Source: Mixta mediterraneensis (lineage in GTDB: Bacteria > Pseudomonadota > Gammaproteobacteria > Enterobacterales > Enterobacteriaceae). From it: a stretch of DNA of 64,000 nt. Made by a program: the position numbers and the translations under genes. Positions 9,586 through 19,859 of the stretch are shown in pieces (position 1 is the stretch's first letter; every line of letters begins with the position of its first letter). The notes below the pieces were generated by a model. The model was not told the DNA's origin. It did no database searches and was given only the letters and a program-made list of their open reading frames with translations. The stretch spans positions 248,001-312,000 of the forward strand of contig NZ_JACFXY010000004.1 in NCBI RefSeq assembly GCF_014946725.1, read 5' to 3'.

Positions 9586-10133
9586 TGAAAGTAATTGATA
9601 CTAAAATCGCTGATGTAAAAATAATCGAGCCTTCTGTTTTTGGTGATGAACGTGGTTTTTTTATGGAAACCTGGCAGCAGAAAAAATTTGAAGAAATGGT
9701 ATGTCCACGGCAATTTGTCCAGGACAACCATTCAAAATCTTCAAAAGGCATTCTTCGCGGATTACATTATCAAACTGAAAACACGCAAGGAAAATTGGTA
9801 CGTGTAATTTCGGGTGAAGTATTCGATGTGGCTGTTGATATGCGTAAATCTTCTCCTACGTTCGGTCAGTGGGTAGGGGAATTCCTCTCAGCAGAAAATA
9901 AACGCCAGTTATGGGTGCCCGAAGGTTTTGCCCACGGCTTTTTAGTCACGTCAGATAGCGCAGAATTTGTTTATAAGTGTACGGATTATTACAATCCACA
10001 AGCAGAACATTCATTATTGTGGAATGATGAAACCATCGGAATTGAATGGCCAATAGCTAAAGAGAAACAACCTTCCCTTTCTAATAAGGATATGAATGGA
10101 GTCTCATTTGAAAAGGCGATTTACTTTAACTAA
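9585..10133 (+). CDS. rfbC: dTDP-4-dehydrorhamnose 3,5-epimerase
   Basis: This 182-residue cupin epimerase converts dTDP-4-keto-6-deoxyglucose to the L-configured 4-keto-rhamnose. The ERGFFMETW opening, RGLHYQ (catalytic His, near residues 60-65) and VPEGFAHGF motifs are characteristic. It completes the four-gene rhamnose set, so the O-antigen made here is expected to contain L-rhamnose. A terminator-like hairpin follows directly. Confidence 0.94.
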   Translation: MKVIDTKIADVKIIEPSVFGDERGFFMETWQQKKFEEMVCPRQFVQDNHSKSSKGILRGLHYQTENTQGKLVRVISGEVFDVAVDMRKSSPTFGQWVGEFLSAENKRQLWVPEGFAHGFLVTSDSAEFVYKCTDYYNPQAEHSLLWNDETIGIEWPIAKEKQPSLSNKDMNGVSFEKAIYFN

Positions 10134-10139
10134 GTTAAA

Positions 10140-10173
10140 TAGTCAGCACAATTGCTGGCTATATTTATTTTTT
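10140..10173 (+). terminator. Terminator-like hairpin inside the O-antigen operon
   Basis: Nine-base arms (10140-10148 and 10153-10161) pair with one G-U wobble around a CAAT loop and are followed by a T-rich run. It sits between rfbC and the first glycosyltransferase and has the form of an intrinsic terminator, which would lower expression of the distal genes unless it is read through. Confidence 0.65.
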
Positions 10174-10193
10174 AAAAGTTGAAAGTTATTTTA

Positions 10194-11171
10194 ATGAATA
10201 ATTTTCTTCAAACTAACGTCAAAGCAAACGTGAAAAATTCTGAACTCGGCACTATCAGTATCCTGTTAGGTACGTATAACGGAGAGCTGTACATTCAACA
10301 ACAACTTGATTCAATACGTGCTCAAACCTATAAAGATTGGGTGTTATATGTTTCTGACGATGGCTCAGTTGATCGTACGCTTGGAATAATCAATGATTTT
10401 GCTAAGGAATTCCCTGCTGGAAAAGTTAAGGTTTTAAAAGGGCCTCAAAAGGGATTTGCTCAAAATTTTTTTTCTCTCTTGAGAAATAATTCTATTCATT
10501 CTCCTTATTATGCTTTCTGCGATCAAGATGACATTTGGTTAGATACAAAACTGGAAATTGCCATAAAAAGCTTAAAAAGAAATTGTACGGGAAAAAAACC
10601 ATATCAATTATATGGCAGCCGTACTACCTTAATAGATGAGAGAGGAAAATATTTAGGTGACTCTCCTTTATTCCAACGTGAACTCAGCGTAAAAAATGCG
10701 TTAATACAAAGTTATGCTGGTGGTAATACGATGGTTTTTAATCATGATATTAAAAGGTTATTTGAAAATATAGAAGGTAATTTAAATGTTATATCCCATG
10801 ACTGGTTGCTTTATATTACTGTGGCAGCATTGAATGGTGTCATTATATATGATAAACAATCATATATGCTATACCGGCAACACGACAATAATTTAGTCGG
10901 TAGTAATAAAGGGTTGTTATCAAAAGTTGAGAGATTCAAAAAGATTTATAGCGGAGAGTATAAAGCTTGGAATAAAAATAATCATGAAATTCTAGAAGTT
11001 ATTTCCAGTAATATTGATGATGTAAATAACGAAGTTATTAGGCTTTATTATAGGAAAAGCGATTCACTGGTTGAGCGAGCCCATAATTTTTTGAAGTCTG
11101 GGGTATATCGTCAAGCAAAATATGAAACTTTATTTTTCTTTTTGATGGCGGTATTAGGTAAACTAAATTGA
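10194..11171 (+). CDS. GT2-family glycosyltransferase, probable rhamnosyltransferase
   Basis: This 325-residue GT-A glycosyltransferase has the usual N-terminal layout: ILLGTYNG near residue 25, SDDGSVD near residue 55 and FCDQDDIW near residue 110, the last containing the metal-binding acidic residues. This subgroup commonly transfers rhamnose in O-antigen clusters. The ATG at 10194 is chosen over an in-frame TTG at 10179. The gene is AT-rich compared with flanking housekeeping genes, as is usual for O-antigen loci acquired by transfer. Donor specificity is inferred from the adjacent rfbBDAC genes. Confidence 0.8.
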   Translation: MNNFLQTNVKANVKNSELGTISILLGTYNGELYIQQQLDSIRAQTYKDWVLYVSDDGSVDRTLGIINDFAKEFPAGKVKVLKGPQKGFAQNFFSLLRNNSIHSPYYAFCDQDDIWLDTKLEIAIKSLKRNCTGKKPYQLYGSRTTLIDERGKYLGDSPLFQRELSVKNALIQSYAGGNTMVFNHDIKRLFENIEGNLNVISHDWLLYITVAALNGVIIYDKQSYMLYRQHDNNLVGSNKGLLSKVERFKKIYSGEYKAWNKNNHEILEVISSNIDDVNNEVIRLYYRKSDSLVERAHNFLKSGVYRQAKYETLFFFLMAVLGKLN

Positions 11172-11192
11172 ATTTAACAAAGTAAGGATAAT

Positions 11193-12458
11193 ATGAAAGG
11201 ATTGATAAATAAAGCTTACGGTTTTTCTTTCAAAGCATCATTATACATGTATTATTTAATGCTTTCGCACAAGGAAAAATTAAAAAATAAAAGCTATGCT
11301 AATATCATTTCTCATAATGAATTTGCAGGCGGCAACGTTATGCTATTAGCTCTTTATGAAAAGACTAAACTGCGAAATGATACTATTGAGCTACTCAAGG
11401 AAGCTAAAGCTCAGGGCATCTATATTATAGCAGTGAATACTCTTAAAATTGTCAAAGAGAATTACCGGCCTGAATTAATAGATGTTTATATTGAAAGAGA
11501 TAATTTCGGCCGCGATTTTGGGAGTTATAAAGCGGGGATGGGATTTTTTTTTGATAAGAAAATTTCTGATAAATGTGAACGGCTACTTATTTTAAATGAT
11601 AGTGTTTTCTTTTCAAAAAGAGGATTGTCTAAGTTTATTCATGATCTTTTTAGCTCGAATATAGATGTGTTAGGAGCAACAGAAAACAGAGAAATTTCTC
11701 CTCACTTAGGATCTTTTTGTATATCAGTATCCGGGGATATAGCAAGAAATAAAAAATTTATAGATTATTGGAATAATTATAAACCTTCAAACGTTAGGCC
11801 ATTAGTAATCAAAAGAGGTGAGTTTACATTAAGCAAAGTGCTAAAATCATTGGCGCGTGATGAGTCACATTTTGCGGCTCTCTATAACGTGACAGCCTTC
11901 GAAAACGCATTGATTTCAAATGAGGAATTATTTAAAAATTATTTTAAATTTAGAAGAGAGGGCGAAAGGAGATATTGGTCCAATCAATATCTCATTCAAT
12001 ATTTTGAACATGATTATATTTTAAAGTCATTTTATCAAAAATTCATTGAAGAGAAAAATAAAAGCGAGAAACGGACGGTTTACAAAAATATAAATGATAA
12101 AAAAAAAGATGCCATTAATTTCGTGGATTTTGCTTCTTTTCTTTCCTCTGTTGATTATAATACTTTACCGCAAGGGCTACTATTAAAAGAAAGGCTTATG
12201 AGTATTTATCTTGATGATTTTACTCGAGGATCTCAAATACATAATAATTGTATTGCATTGCACCATATGGGGCTGCCGATTATCAAATTAGATTTGATGT
12301 ATCGTTCAGTATGTAACTTTAATGATCTTTTAAAATTAAAGGAGCAGCTTGAACCTTCTCAGCGTGAAGATTTTATGGCCATGCTAACAGCAAGGCTTTC
12401 TGGAGAAAAATTCCTTTTTGGATTAAATCGCAAAGCATTCGATTGCGGGATATTATAA
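11193..12458 (+). CDS. RgpF-like rhamnan synthesis protein
   Basis: This 421-residue protein resembles the rhamnan synthesis F (RgpF) family, members of which extend polyrhamnose chains. Supporting features are the NEFAGGNVMLLALYEK segment near residue 40, the ERDNFGRDFGSYKAG block near residue 105 and an ILNDSVFF motif near residue 135. It is cytoplasmic, with no obvious membrane segments. Together with the preceding GT2 protein it is one of only two candidate sugar transferases in this locus. The stop overlaps the ATG of the exporter permease (TAATG). Exact linkage specificity is unknown. Confidence 0.75.
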   Translation: MKGLINKAYGFSFKASLYMYYLMLSHKEKLKNKSYANIISHNEFAGGNVMLLALYEKTKLRNDTIELLKEAKAQGIYIIAVNTLKIVKENYRPELIDVYIERDNFGRDFGSYKAGMGFFFDKKISDKCERLLILNDSVFFSKRGLSKFIHDLFSSNIDVLGATENREISPHLGSFCISVSGDIARNKKFIDYWNNYKPSNVRPLVIKRGEFTLSKVLKSLARDESHFAALYNVTAFENALISNEELFKNYFKFRREGERRYWSNQYLIQYFEHDYILKSFYQKFIEEKNKSEKRTVYKNINDKKKDAINFVDFASFLSSVDYNTLPQGLLLKERLMSIYLDDFTRGSQIHNNCIALHHMGLPIIKLDLMYRSVCNFNDLLKLKEQLEPSQREDFMAMLTARLSGEKFLFGLNRKAFDCGIL

Positions 12459-13258
12459 TGTACACTCATTTTTTTTTAGTAGGTTTGCAAGATTTACTTA
12501 GCGCACTCAGATCCTTTCATATTATTCAAGTGATGGGTGGGCAAGATATTCGGCAACGTTATAAAAGATCCCGTTTAGGCCCGTTTTGGATAACAATTAG
12601 CATGGCAGTAATGATTACTACCATGGGGCTAGTGTTTGCTAATCTTTTTAAGACGCCTATTCATGATTTTTTGCCTTATCTAACGTTGGGGCTAATTTTA
12701 TGGGGATTTATACTTAACTCCATTACGGAAGGATGCGATGCGCTAATTTCCTCTGAAGGTATTATTAAACAACTTCCAGTTCCGTTACATGTACATGTTT
12801 TACGCGTAGTATGGAAAAATTTTATTATCTTTTTACACAATATAGTAATTTTTCCTTTAGTACTTCTCGCTGTAGGTAAAGGAGTTGATTGGCATGTAGT
12901 TCTTGCCATACCGGGACTGGTGCTTTTACTACTGAATATGTCATGGTTTTTAATGGTTGTTTCTCTAATCTGTGCCAGATTTAGAGACATGACGCAGATA
13001 ATTTTGAGCATTATGCAAGTTGTATTTTATCTGACGCCAATAATCTGGATGCCTAAGCTATTAACGCATCGCGTGGGTGAATTTCTATTGGACTTTAATC
13101 CATTTTACCATCTTATAAATTTGGTTCGTTCACCTTTATTGGGTGAGTCTGTGCCTGTAACAAGTTATTGGGTTGCGAGTATAATGTGTGTTTTAGGGTT
13201 CGCTTTTTCTATTATCATGACAAGTAAATATAAATATCGAGTCCCATACTGGGTATAG
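12458..13258 (+). CDS. wzm: O-antigen ABC transporter permease (Wzm)
   Basis: This 266-residue ABC-2 type permease has about six hydrophobic segments and an N-terminal amphipathic region with QDIRQRYKRSRLGPFW, typical of polysaccharide exporters. With Wzt it exports completed, undecaprenyl-linked O-polysaccharide. The ATG at 12458 overlaps the upstream stop and is preferred to a TTG at 12443. Its presence, with no Wzx or Wzy in the rfb segment, assigns this locus to the ABC-transporter pathway. Confidence 0.9.
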   Translation: MYTHFFLVGLQDLLSALRSFHIIQVMGGQDIRQRYKRSRLGPFWITISMAVMITTMGLVFANLFKTPIHDFLPYLTLGLILWGFILNSITEGCDALISSEGIIKQLPVPLHVHVLRVVWKNFIIFLHNIVIFPLVLLAVGKGVDWHVVLAIPGLVLLLLNMSWFLMVVSLICARFRDMTQIILSIMQVVFYLTPIIWMPKLLTHRVGEFLLDFNPFYHLINLVRSPLLGESVPVTSYWVASIMCVLGFAFSIIMTSKYKYRVPYWV

Positions 13259-13266
13259 GTTTAACA

Positions 13267-14043
13267 ATGGCTTTAATCAAATTTGAAAATGTTGGGATCG
13301 ATTTTCCAATATTTAATGCAGCATCTCGGTCTTTCAAAAAGAATTTTATTAATTTTGCGACTGGTGGGAAAGTAGGGGAGCAGAATGGTCGTGTTGTCGT
13401 TTCTGCACTCAATAATCTCAATTTTGAAATCATTGACGGAGAGCGAGTAGGTTTGATTGGGCATAATGGCGCTGGTAAAACTACTTTGCTGCGTATGTTT
13501 AGCCGTGTTTATCACCCTACAAGTGGAACGGCATTAGTTAATGGAGATATAGGTTCTTTAATATCTATATCTCTTGGTATTAACCCTGAGTTTACCGGTC
13601 GTGAAAATATCTATATTCGTGGGGCATTATTAGGCTTAAAGAAACGAGAAATAAATAATAAGATAGAAGAAATAATTGATTTTACTGATTTAGGTGATTT
13701 TATTGACATGCCGGTAAGAACCTATTCTTCTGGTATGCAAATGCGCTTGGGTTTTAGTGTGTCGACAATTTTTACGCCGGAAATCCTGTTAATGGATGAA
13801 TGGCTTTCTGTCGGTGATGAAGGATTCAAAGAAAAAGCTGAAAATAGACTCACACATTTGATTAATTCGACAAAAATTTTAATCCTTGCCAGCCATAGTC
13901 ATGAGCTTTTACAAAAAACATGCACACGTATATTATGGCTTGAACATGGCACTGTGAAAATGGATGGTAAGCCAGAAGATATATTACCGCATTACTTTAA
14001 GAGTCATATAAAAACAGGACTCTCTTACGCCATACTAAAATAA
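13267..14043 (+). CDS. wzt: O-antigen ABC transporter ATP-binding protein (Wzt)
   Basis: This 258-residue ATPase has Walker A GHNGAGKT (near residues 65-72), a YSSGMQMRL signature and a LLMDEWLSVGD Walker B. It ends soon after the nucleotide-binding domain and therefore lacks the C-terminal carbohydrate-recognition domain found in Wzt proteins of about 400 residues that recognise capped chains. This suggests chain-length control coupled to export rather than recognition of a terminal cap. It is the last gene of the O-antigen operon. Confidence 0.92.
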   Translation: MALIKFENVGIDFPIFNAASRSFKKNFINFATGGKVGEQNGRVVVSALNNLNFEIIDGERVGLIGHNGAGKTTLLRMFSRVYHPTSGTALVNGDIGSLISISLGINPEFTGRENIYIRGALLGLKKREINNKIEEIIDFTDLGDFIDMPVRTYSSGMQMRLGFSVSTIFTPEILLMDEWLSVGDEGFKEKAENRLTHLINSTKILILASHSHELLQKTCTRILWLEHGTVKMDGKPEDILPHYFKSHIKTGLSYAILK

Positions 14044-14185
14044 TATTATGCGCTTCGTGCATTTCTAAGTTTAGTCTCTATCGCATCAATAACTACCTTT
14101 TCTTGTGTTTCATGAGTTAACATGTTTGCCACATTAGTTCGTTTGTCCAGGTGACAGACGAGTGACTTTCAGACAGGAGTATAAA

Positions 14186-15592
<1,407 letters not shown>

Positions 15593-15603
15593 TTAAAAAA
15601 ACA

Positions 15604-15628
15604 CCTGCCATTAGGCAGGCGTTTTTTT
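15604..15628 (+). terminator. gnd terminator
   Basis: Six-bp arms CCTGCC/GGCAGG (15604-15609, 15614-15619) enclose a 4-nt loop and are followed by seven T residues. An A-run on the other side may let it also serve the convergent gtr genes. Confidence 0.88.
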
Positions 15629-16565
15629 ATATATCTTCATCTGTAAAATATCGAGGCCTTCGTTTAGATTCCATATATATCTTTCCTACATACTCACCAA
15701 TCACTCCTAGTGAGAAGAGCTGCACGCCCCCTAAGAAAAATATCCCCGCCGTAATAGATGCCCACCCTGGAAATGTCGTTCCTAAAAACTTTTCAAGTAA
15801 TATACCAATAAACGCAATAAAAGAAATAAAAGAAATTATAAAGCCGGTGATTGAAATTGCTCTTAGCGGGAAAATGGTATTAGAAGTAATGCCTTTAATT
15901 GCAAGAGAGAGCATTTTTGAAAAAGGATATTTAGACTCTCCTGCGGTGCGCTGTAGTCGTTTATAGTAAATGACTTCACTTTTATAGCCAATTTGAGGTA
16001 TGATCCCCCTTAAATATATTTCCGACTCCTTAAATTGTAACAAAGAAGATACGGCTCGCTTACTCAGCAATCTAAAATCAGCATGGTTATGAATTTGTTC
16101 GACACCCATTTTTGCCATTATTTTATAATATAATTCAGCACTGGTTCTTTTAAACAGGGAGTCGCTGTTCCTGTCATCTCGCGCAGCATATACTACGTCA
16201 CATCCTTGATGATACTTCAAAACCATTTCTCTTATGCAATTTACATCATCTTGTAAATCCGCATCTATACTTACTGTAATGTCAGAGGTTGATTTGGTTA
16301 ATCCGGCGATTAATGCTGTTTGGTGACCATAATTGCGTGATAGTTTTAATCCACATATATGAGGGTGTTTTTCTTTATATTTTTTTATAAGACTCCATGT
16401 CGCATCATGACTTCCGTCGTCAACATACAAAATAGAACTATCCTGGCTAACTAATCCTTCATTGACCATGGACATAAGACATTCAGATAAAGACCTGTTT
16501 GTTAAATGAAGCACTTCTTCTTCATTATAGCAAGGTACAATAATTGTAAGGTTATTCTTTCTCAT
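15627..16565 (-). CDS. gtrB: Bactoprenol glucosyltransferase, GtrB-like
   Basis: This 312-residue GT2 enzyme transfers glucose from UDP-glucose to undecaprenyl phosphate. It has IIVPCYNEEE at residues 8-17, VDDGSHD near residue 50, SIDADLQDD near residue 98 and two C-terminal membrane helices, the GtrB layout. It overlaps the gtrA-like gene by 14 bases. Together with the two upstream minus-strand genes it forms a serotype-modifying cassette that glucosylates O-antigen in the periplasm. The segment is AT-rich, suggesting transfer. Confidence 0.88.
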   Translation of the reverse strand: MRKNNLTIIVPCYNEEEVLHLTNRSLSECLMSMVNEGLVSQDSSILYVDDGSHDATWSLIKKYKEKHPHICGLKLSRNYGHQTALIAGLTKSTSDITVSIDADLQDDVNCIREMVLKYHQGCDVVYAARDDRNSDSLFKRTSAELYYKIMAKMGVEQIHNHADFRLLSKRAVSSLLQFKESEIYLRGIIPQIGYKSEVIYYKRLQRTAGESKYPFSKMLSLAIKGITSNTIFPLRAISITGFIISFISFIAFIGILLEKFLGTTFPGWASITAGIFFLGGVQLFSLGVIGEYVGKIYMESKRRPRYFTDEDI

Positions 16566-16932
16566 GTTTTGCCCTAAATGTGAACTTTTTATTTAATATA
16601 AAACCGACTATAGTATATATAATCATCCCAGCAGCCTGAGGCAACATTTTAGATGGATAAAAAAATGGAACGGTAAAGTAAATAATTAATAGATTAGTAA
16701 GGTAGCTGATAAAAACGACGACAATAAACTTAATGAGATTACTAGTTTCAATGCGAACTTTAAAAGTAAATATCGAATTTAAGATAAAACTTAAAATTAT
16801 CCCAGCCACATAAGCTATAATGTTAGCTCGATAAATGCTAATGTCAATTTTCGTTAGTAGATACATAATGCTTAGCGATATGCAAGTATTTACTAATCCC
16901 ACAAAAATATATTTAGATAAAATTTTTATCAT
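16552..16932 (-). CDS. gtrA: GtrA-like flippase
   Basis: This 126-residue protein has four predicted membrane helices and matches the GtrA family, thought to flip glucosyl-phosphoundecaprenol to the periplasm. It starts three bases after the stop of the large upstream gene and overlaps gtrB, so all three are one transcript. The length (about 120) is typical. Confidence 0.85.
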   Translation of the reverse strand: MIKILSKYIFVGLVNTCISLSIMYLLTKIDISIYRANIIAYVAGIILSFILNSIFTFKVRIETSNLIKFIVVVFISYLTNLLIIYFTVPFFYPSKMLPQAAGMIIYTIVGFILNKKFTFRAKHEKE

Positions 16933-16935
16933 ATG

Positions 16936-18450
16936 CTACTTACTCAAGTTATCTAAGTAACCTGGAGCGTTACTTAATTTAACTATTACCGTACCATGAT
17001 AAATGAAAACAGAGCCTTTAATTGGCCATGAAGGTCTTTTGCTCAATTCGTTAAAAGCACTTTCCGCTTGATTAAAGGTAGCAGTTTTAATTGTTGCAAG
17101 CATGTTTGTACTATAAAAATGACGAATCCTGTCATTGTTGCCATTATCCCACGAAAAAAAAGAATAGCCATATACATCAGAAAGCGGCGGTTTCCAGGGA
17201 TTAACACGCTGAAGCGCACCATGGAAATAAACTGGAGTTATGCCGTCTTGATAATTATCGTCAATATTCCTGATGGTTAGTAGTATATCATTGGCTGTTT
17301 GCATATCAGCTTTCCAACTCATATAATCAGAAAACATTAAACGACTATAAATATAGCTCCCATGCCATAAAGTAACAACGCAAACTAATATTGAAATGCT
17401 TTGATATTTTTTTGTGGTTTCGAATTTTTTTAAAAAATACACTATAAAAAAAGCATATACAAATGATTGGAATGTAAAAGTTCTTGCAGGTAAATCTACC
17501 GCCAGGATAATGATAAGCGAGAAAGGAACAAATAAACCAGCAAATAGTAATAGGATTTTTAATAAAGTATTTTCCTTTAAGTTAAACATTAATGTTAATA
17601 AAAATGATATAGTTGAAAAAATGAATATGCCAGATCCGTAATAGTCTCTTCCTAGAAGTAATGCTTTTATTTTAAAATAAATAATATTAATGTTTTGCAA
17701 TAGGCTATTTTTCCCCCAGCCAACTTGGTCTGTCAAATAAGATGAACCAGCGATATTAAAAACGTATTGCCAGAGTTTAGTTAAAAGAAAATAAAAGACA
17801 ACAGAAAGAACACACCAAATAATAAAGTTAACAAATTTCGACAGGTTGAGTAAATTATTGCCATTTAAAGTGTTATATAAATAAAATAAAATCACTACAC
17901 CTGGTGCAGTGACAAAAATTGACTGATAAACTGAAATTGAACATGCATATGCTACGATAGATAGGAAAAATAATAGGATTTTAATTTTCTTACTACACAG
18001 ACTATGGATAGATTTTAAATGTAAACCAGCCGCTAATACTCCTAAAAAAATCCCAATGCTTACCGCATCACTTTGCATATGGAAGTCTGCCTGGTAAAAT
18101 AGCGATGGAAACGACATAGCCAGAATGCAGAAAATAGAAGAATTGAATCGAGAGAGTGATAATATTTGGCAAAAACTATAATATGATAGCGCCAAAAATA
18201 AAACAAAAATCATAGTTGTAAAATAGGGAGCATAGGGACTTGGCAAAATCGTTTCTTTTAAAAACGCTCCCCCCCAACGGCCGATGCTTATTTTTTGTTC
18301 AAAAAGGTCAAGATACTCATTATCAATAGAAAGAGTAAAATTGAAAATGGAGTATCCATAAACTATTAAACCTGCTATTACCGACCAAAGAAGAACAATA
18401 AGATTATTCTTTTGCATATAAGTTGAGATTGAAGTCATAGTATTGACCAT
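16936..18450 (-). CDS. GtrII-type O-antigen glucosyltransferase
   Basis: This 504-residue membrane protein has about ten hydrophobic segments and a C-terminal periplasmic domain of roughly 130 residues. The N-terminal SIFNFTLSIDNE region followed by GRWGGAF resembles the GtrII glucosyltransferase family, which attaches glucose to O-antigen in the periplasm. It is the serotype-specific partner of the gtrA/gtrB genes. Here it lies first in the operon, whereas serotype-converting phages usually carry it last. The start could be 18450 or 18438. The target sugar is unknown; the neighbouring rhamnan O-antigen is the obvious candidate. Confidence 0.75.
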   Translation of the reverse strand: MVNTMTSISTYMQKNNLIVLLWSVIAGLIVYGYSIFNFTLSIDNEYLDLFEQKISIGRWGGAFLKETILPSPYAPYFTTMIFVLFLALSYYSFCQILSLSRFNSSIFCILAMSFPSLFYQADFHMQSDAVSIGIFLGVLAAGLHLKSIHSLCSKKIKILLFFLSIVAYACSISVYQSIFVTAPGVVILFYLYNTLNGNNLLNLSKFVNFIIWCVLSVVFYFLLTKLWQYVFNIAGSSYLTDQVGWGKNSLLQNINIIYFKIKALLLGRDYYGSGIFIFSTISFLLTLMFNLKENTLLKILLLFAGLFVPFSLIIILAVDLPARTFTFQSFVYAFFIVYFLKKFETTKKYQSISILVCVVTLWHGSYIYSRLMFSDYMSWKADMQTANDILLTIRNIDDNYQDGITPVYFHGALQRVNPWKPPLSDVYGYSFFSWDNGNNDRIRHFYSTNMLATIKTATFNQAESAFNELSKRPSWPIKGSVFIYHGTVIVKLSNAPGYLDNLSK

Positions 18451-18978
18451 GGATATATAAAAGCCGATATTTTAGCAGTAATTATCACATGTGCAAGATT
18501 ATTTTGAATCGAAGAAGGTTTCTGGCGTTTGACTTCCTCATATCATTATGGGTTAAATTATCTATTGATACTCTGCATCTAGGTTTGAGATGACAATTGA
18601 TTCCCCATCCTTTACTACGCATCGTTATTAAGTGGTCATTGTAATTAATACCTAAGAAACAGACATAGTGAAAAACTTCTGTATTTACAGTCTATTTTTA
18701 TTTGCTCACACACTTATACAATGGCAATAGGCCTTTATATTATCTGTAATACTCTTGAGCCAGTATAATTACCCTGTTTAAACAGTTACAAATGCATATA
18801 TGATATTTTATCAGGTTTTTTGGTCCTATGAGAATACATATAATATAAATTTAGTTCTATGCTTGATGTTTTTTTATGATGATTAATCAAGGTTAATTAC
18901 GATAAAAATATTTGCGAAATCATCAAGTTTTTATACGACGCTATTAATTTCATAATTTATGATCTTTCCTTTTTTATT
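18451..18978. other. AT-rich intergenic region between gtr cassette and IS1
   Basis: About 530 AT-rich bases with no convincing gene on either strand. It must contain the gtr promoter. Only one GATC occurs (18960-18963), so the clustered Dam/OxyR switch known from Salmonella gtr operons is not present. No recognisable gene remnant or inverted repeat was found. Confidence 0.6.
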
Positions 18979-18987
18979 CGGGATTTA
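18979..18987. repeat. IS1 target-site duplication, left copy
   Basis: CGGGATTTA immediately left of IS1 is repeated exactly at 19756-19764, the 9-bp duplication typical of IS1. Confidence 0.95.
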
Positions 18988-19042
18988 GGTAATGCTCCCA
19001 ACTTACTGATTTAGTGTATGATGGTGATTTTGAGGTGCTTGC

Positions 19043-19318
19043 GTGGCTTCCATTTCCATCAGATGTCCTTCCTGCTCCGCTACTGAAGGCGTGGTGCGTA
19101 ACGGCAAAAGCACTGCCGGACATCAGCGCTATCTCTGCTCTCATTGCCGTAAAACATGGCAACTACAGTTCACTTACACCGCCTCTCAGCCCGGTACGCA
19201 CCAGACAATCATTGATATGGCCATGAATGGCGTCGGATGTCGCGCCAGTGCACGCATTATGGGCATTGGCCTCAACACGGTTTTACGTCACTTAAAAAAC
19301 TCAGGCCGCAGTCGGTAA
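19043..19318 (+). CDS. insA: IS1 InsA, DNA-binding repressor
   Basis: This 91-residue protein has a zinc-finger start (RCPSCS and CSHC, residues 8-35) and a helix-turn-helix, and binds IS1 ends. It is the N-terminal part of the InsAB' transposase, made by a -1 frameshift at AAAAAAC (19294-19300). Alone it represses transposition. Confidence 0.95.
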   Translation: MASISIRCPSCSATEGVVRNGKSTAGHQRYLCSHCRKTWQLQFTYTASQPGTHQTIIDMAMNGVGCRASARIMGIGLNTVLRHLKNSGRSR

Positions 19319-19740
19319 CCTCGCGCATACAACCGGGCAGTGATGTGATTGTCTGCGCTGAAATGGACGAACAGTGGGGCTACGTCGGTGCTAAATCACG
19401 TCAGCGCTGGCTGTTTTACGCGTATGACAGGATACGGAGGACGGTTGTGGCACACGTCTTCGGTGAACGCACTCTGGCCACACTGGAGCGTCTTCTGAGC
19501 CTGCTGTCGGCCTTTGAGGTCGTGGTATGGATGACGGATGGCTGGCCGCTGTATGAATCACGCCTGAAGGGAAAGCTGCACGTTATCAGCAAGCGTTACA
19601 CTCAGCGCATTGAGCGACATAACCTGAATCTGAGACAACATCTGGCAAGGCTGGGACGGAAGTCACTGTCGTTCTCAAAATCGGTGGAGCTGCATGACAA
19701 GGTCATCGGACATTATCTGAACATAAAACACTATCAGTAA
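19237..19740 (+). CDS. insB: IS1 InsB transposase, catalytic part
   Basis: This 167-residue frame overlaps insA and is joined to it by -1 frameshifting at 19294-19300 to give the active transposase. The catalytic triad is visible as Asp of MDEQWGYVG, Asp of MTDGWPLYE and Glu of IERHNLNLR. The frame is intact, so the element may be active. Confidence 0.95.
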   Translation: MSRQCTHYGHWPQHGFTSLKKLRPQSVTSRIQPGSDVIVCAEMDEQWGYVGAKSRQRWLFYAYDRIRRTVVAHVFGERTLATLERLLSLLSAFEVVVWMTDGWPLYESRLKGKLHVISKRYTQRIERHNLNLRQHLARLGRKSLSFSKSVELHDKVIGHYLNIKHYQ

Positions 19741-19755
19741 GTTGGAGTCATTACC

Positions 19756-19764
19756 CGGGATTTA
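19756..19764. repeat. IS1 target-site duplication, right copy
   Basis: CGGGATTTA, identical to 18979-18987. Confidence 0.95.
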
Positions 19765-19859
19765 CACAATAAAAAATTGTGACTAACATTTTGAAAATCC
19801 TTATGCATAGCATATTTCACAATACCAGTATTATTGCAATATCACGGCGCAGTATTGAA

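Larger units (their letters stand above)
18988..19755 (+). mobile_element. IS1 insertion sequence, complete (768 bp)
   Basis: The element is exactly 768 bp, the standard IS1 length. It starts GGTAATGCTCCCAACTTACT and ends in the matching inverted terminal repeat TAAGTTGGAGTCATTACC. It carries insA, the A6C slippage site and insB with an apparently intact DDE transposase, and is flanked by a perfect 9-bp duplication. It lies between genes and breaks none. Its intact ends and duplication indicate a fairly recent simple transposition. Confidence 0.97.

Noticed and set aside
18451..18978. Dam/OxyR phase-variation switch upstream of the gtr operon
   Set aside because: Known gtr switches have clustered GATC pairs near the promoter; only one GATC is present here.
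15627..19755. Prophage carrying the gtr genes
   Set aside because: No integrase, excisionase, structural gene or att repeat is visible; only the gtr genes and an IS1.
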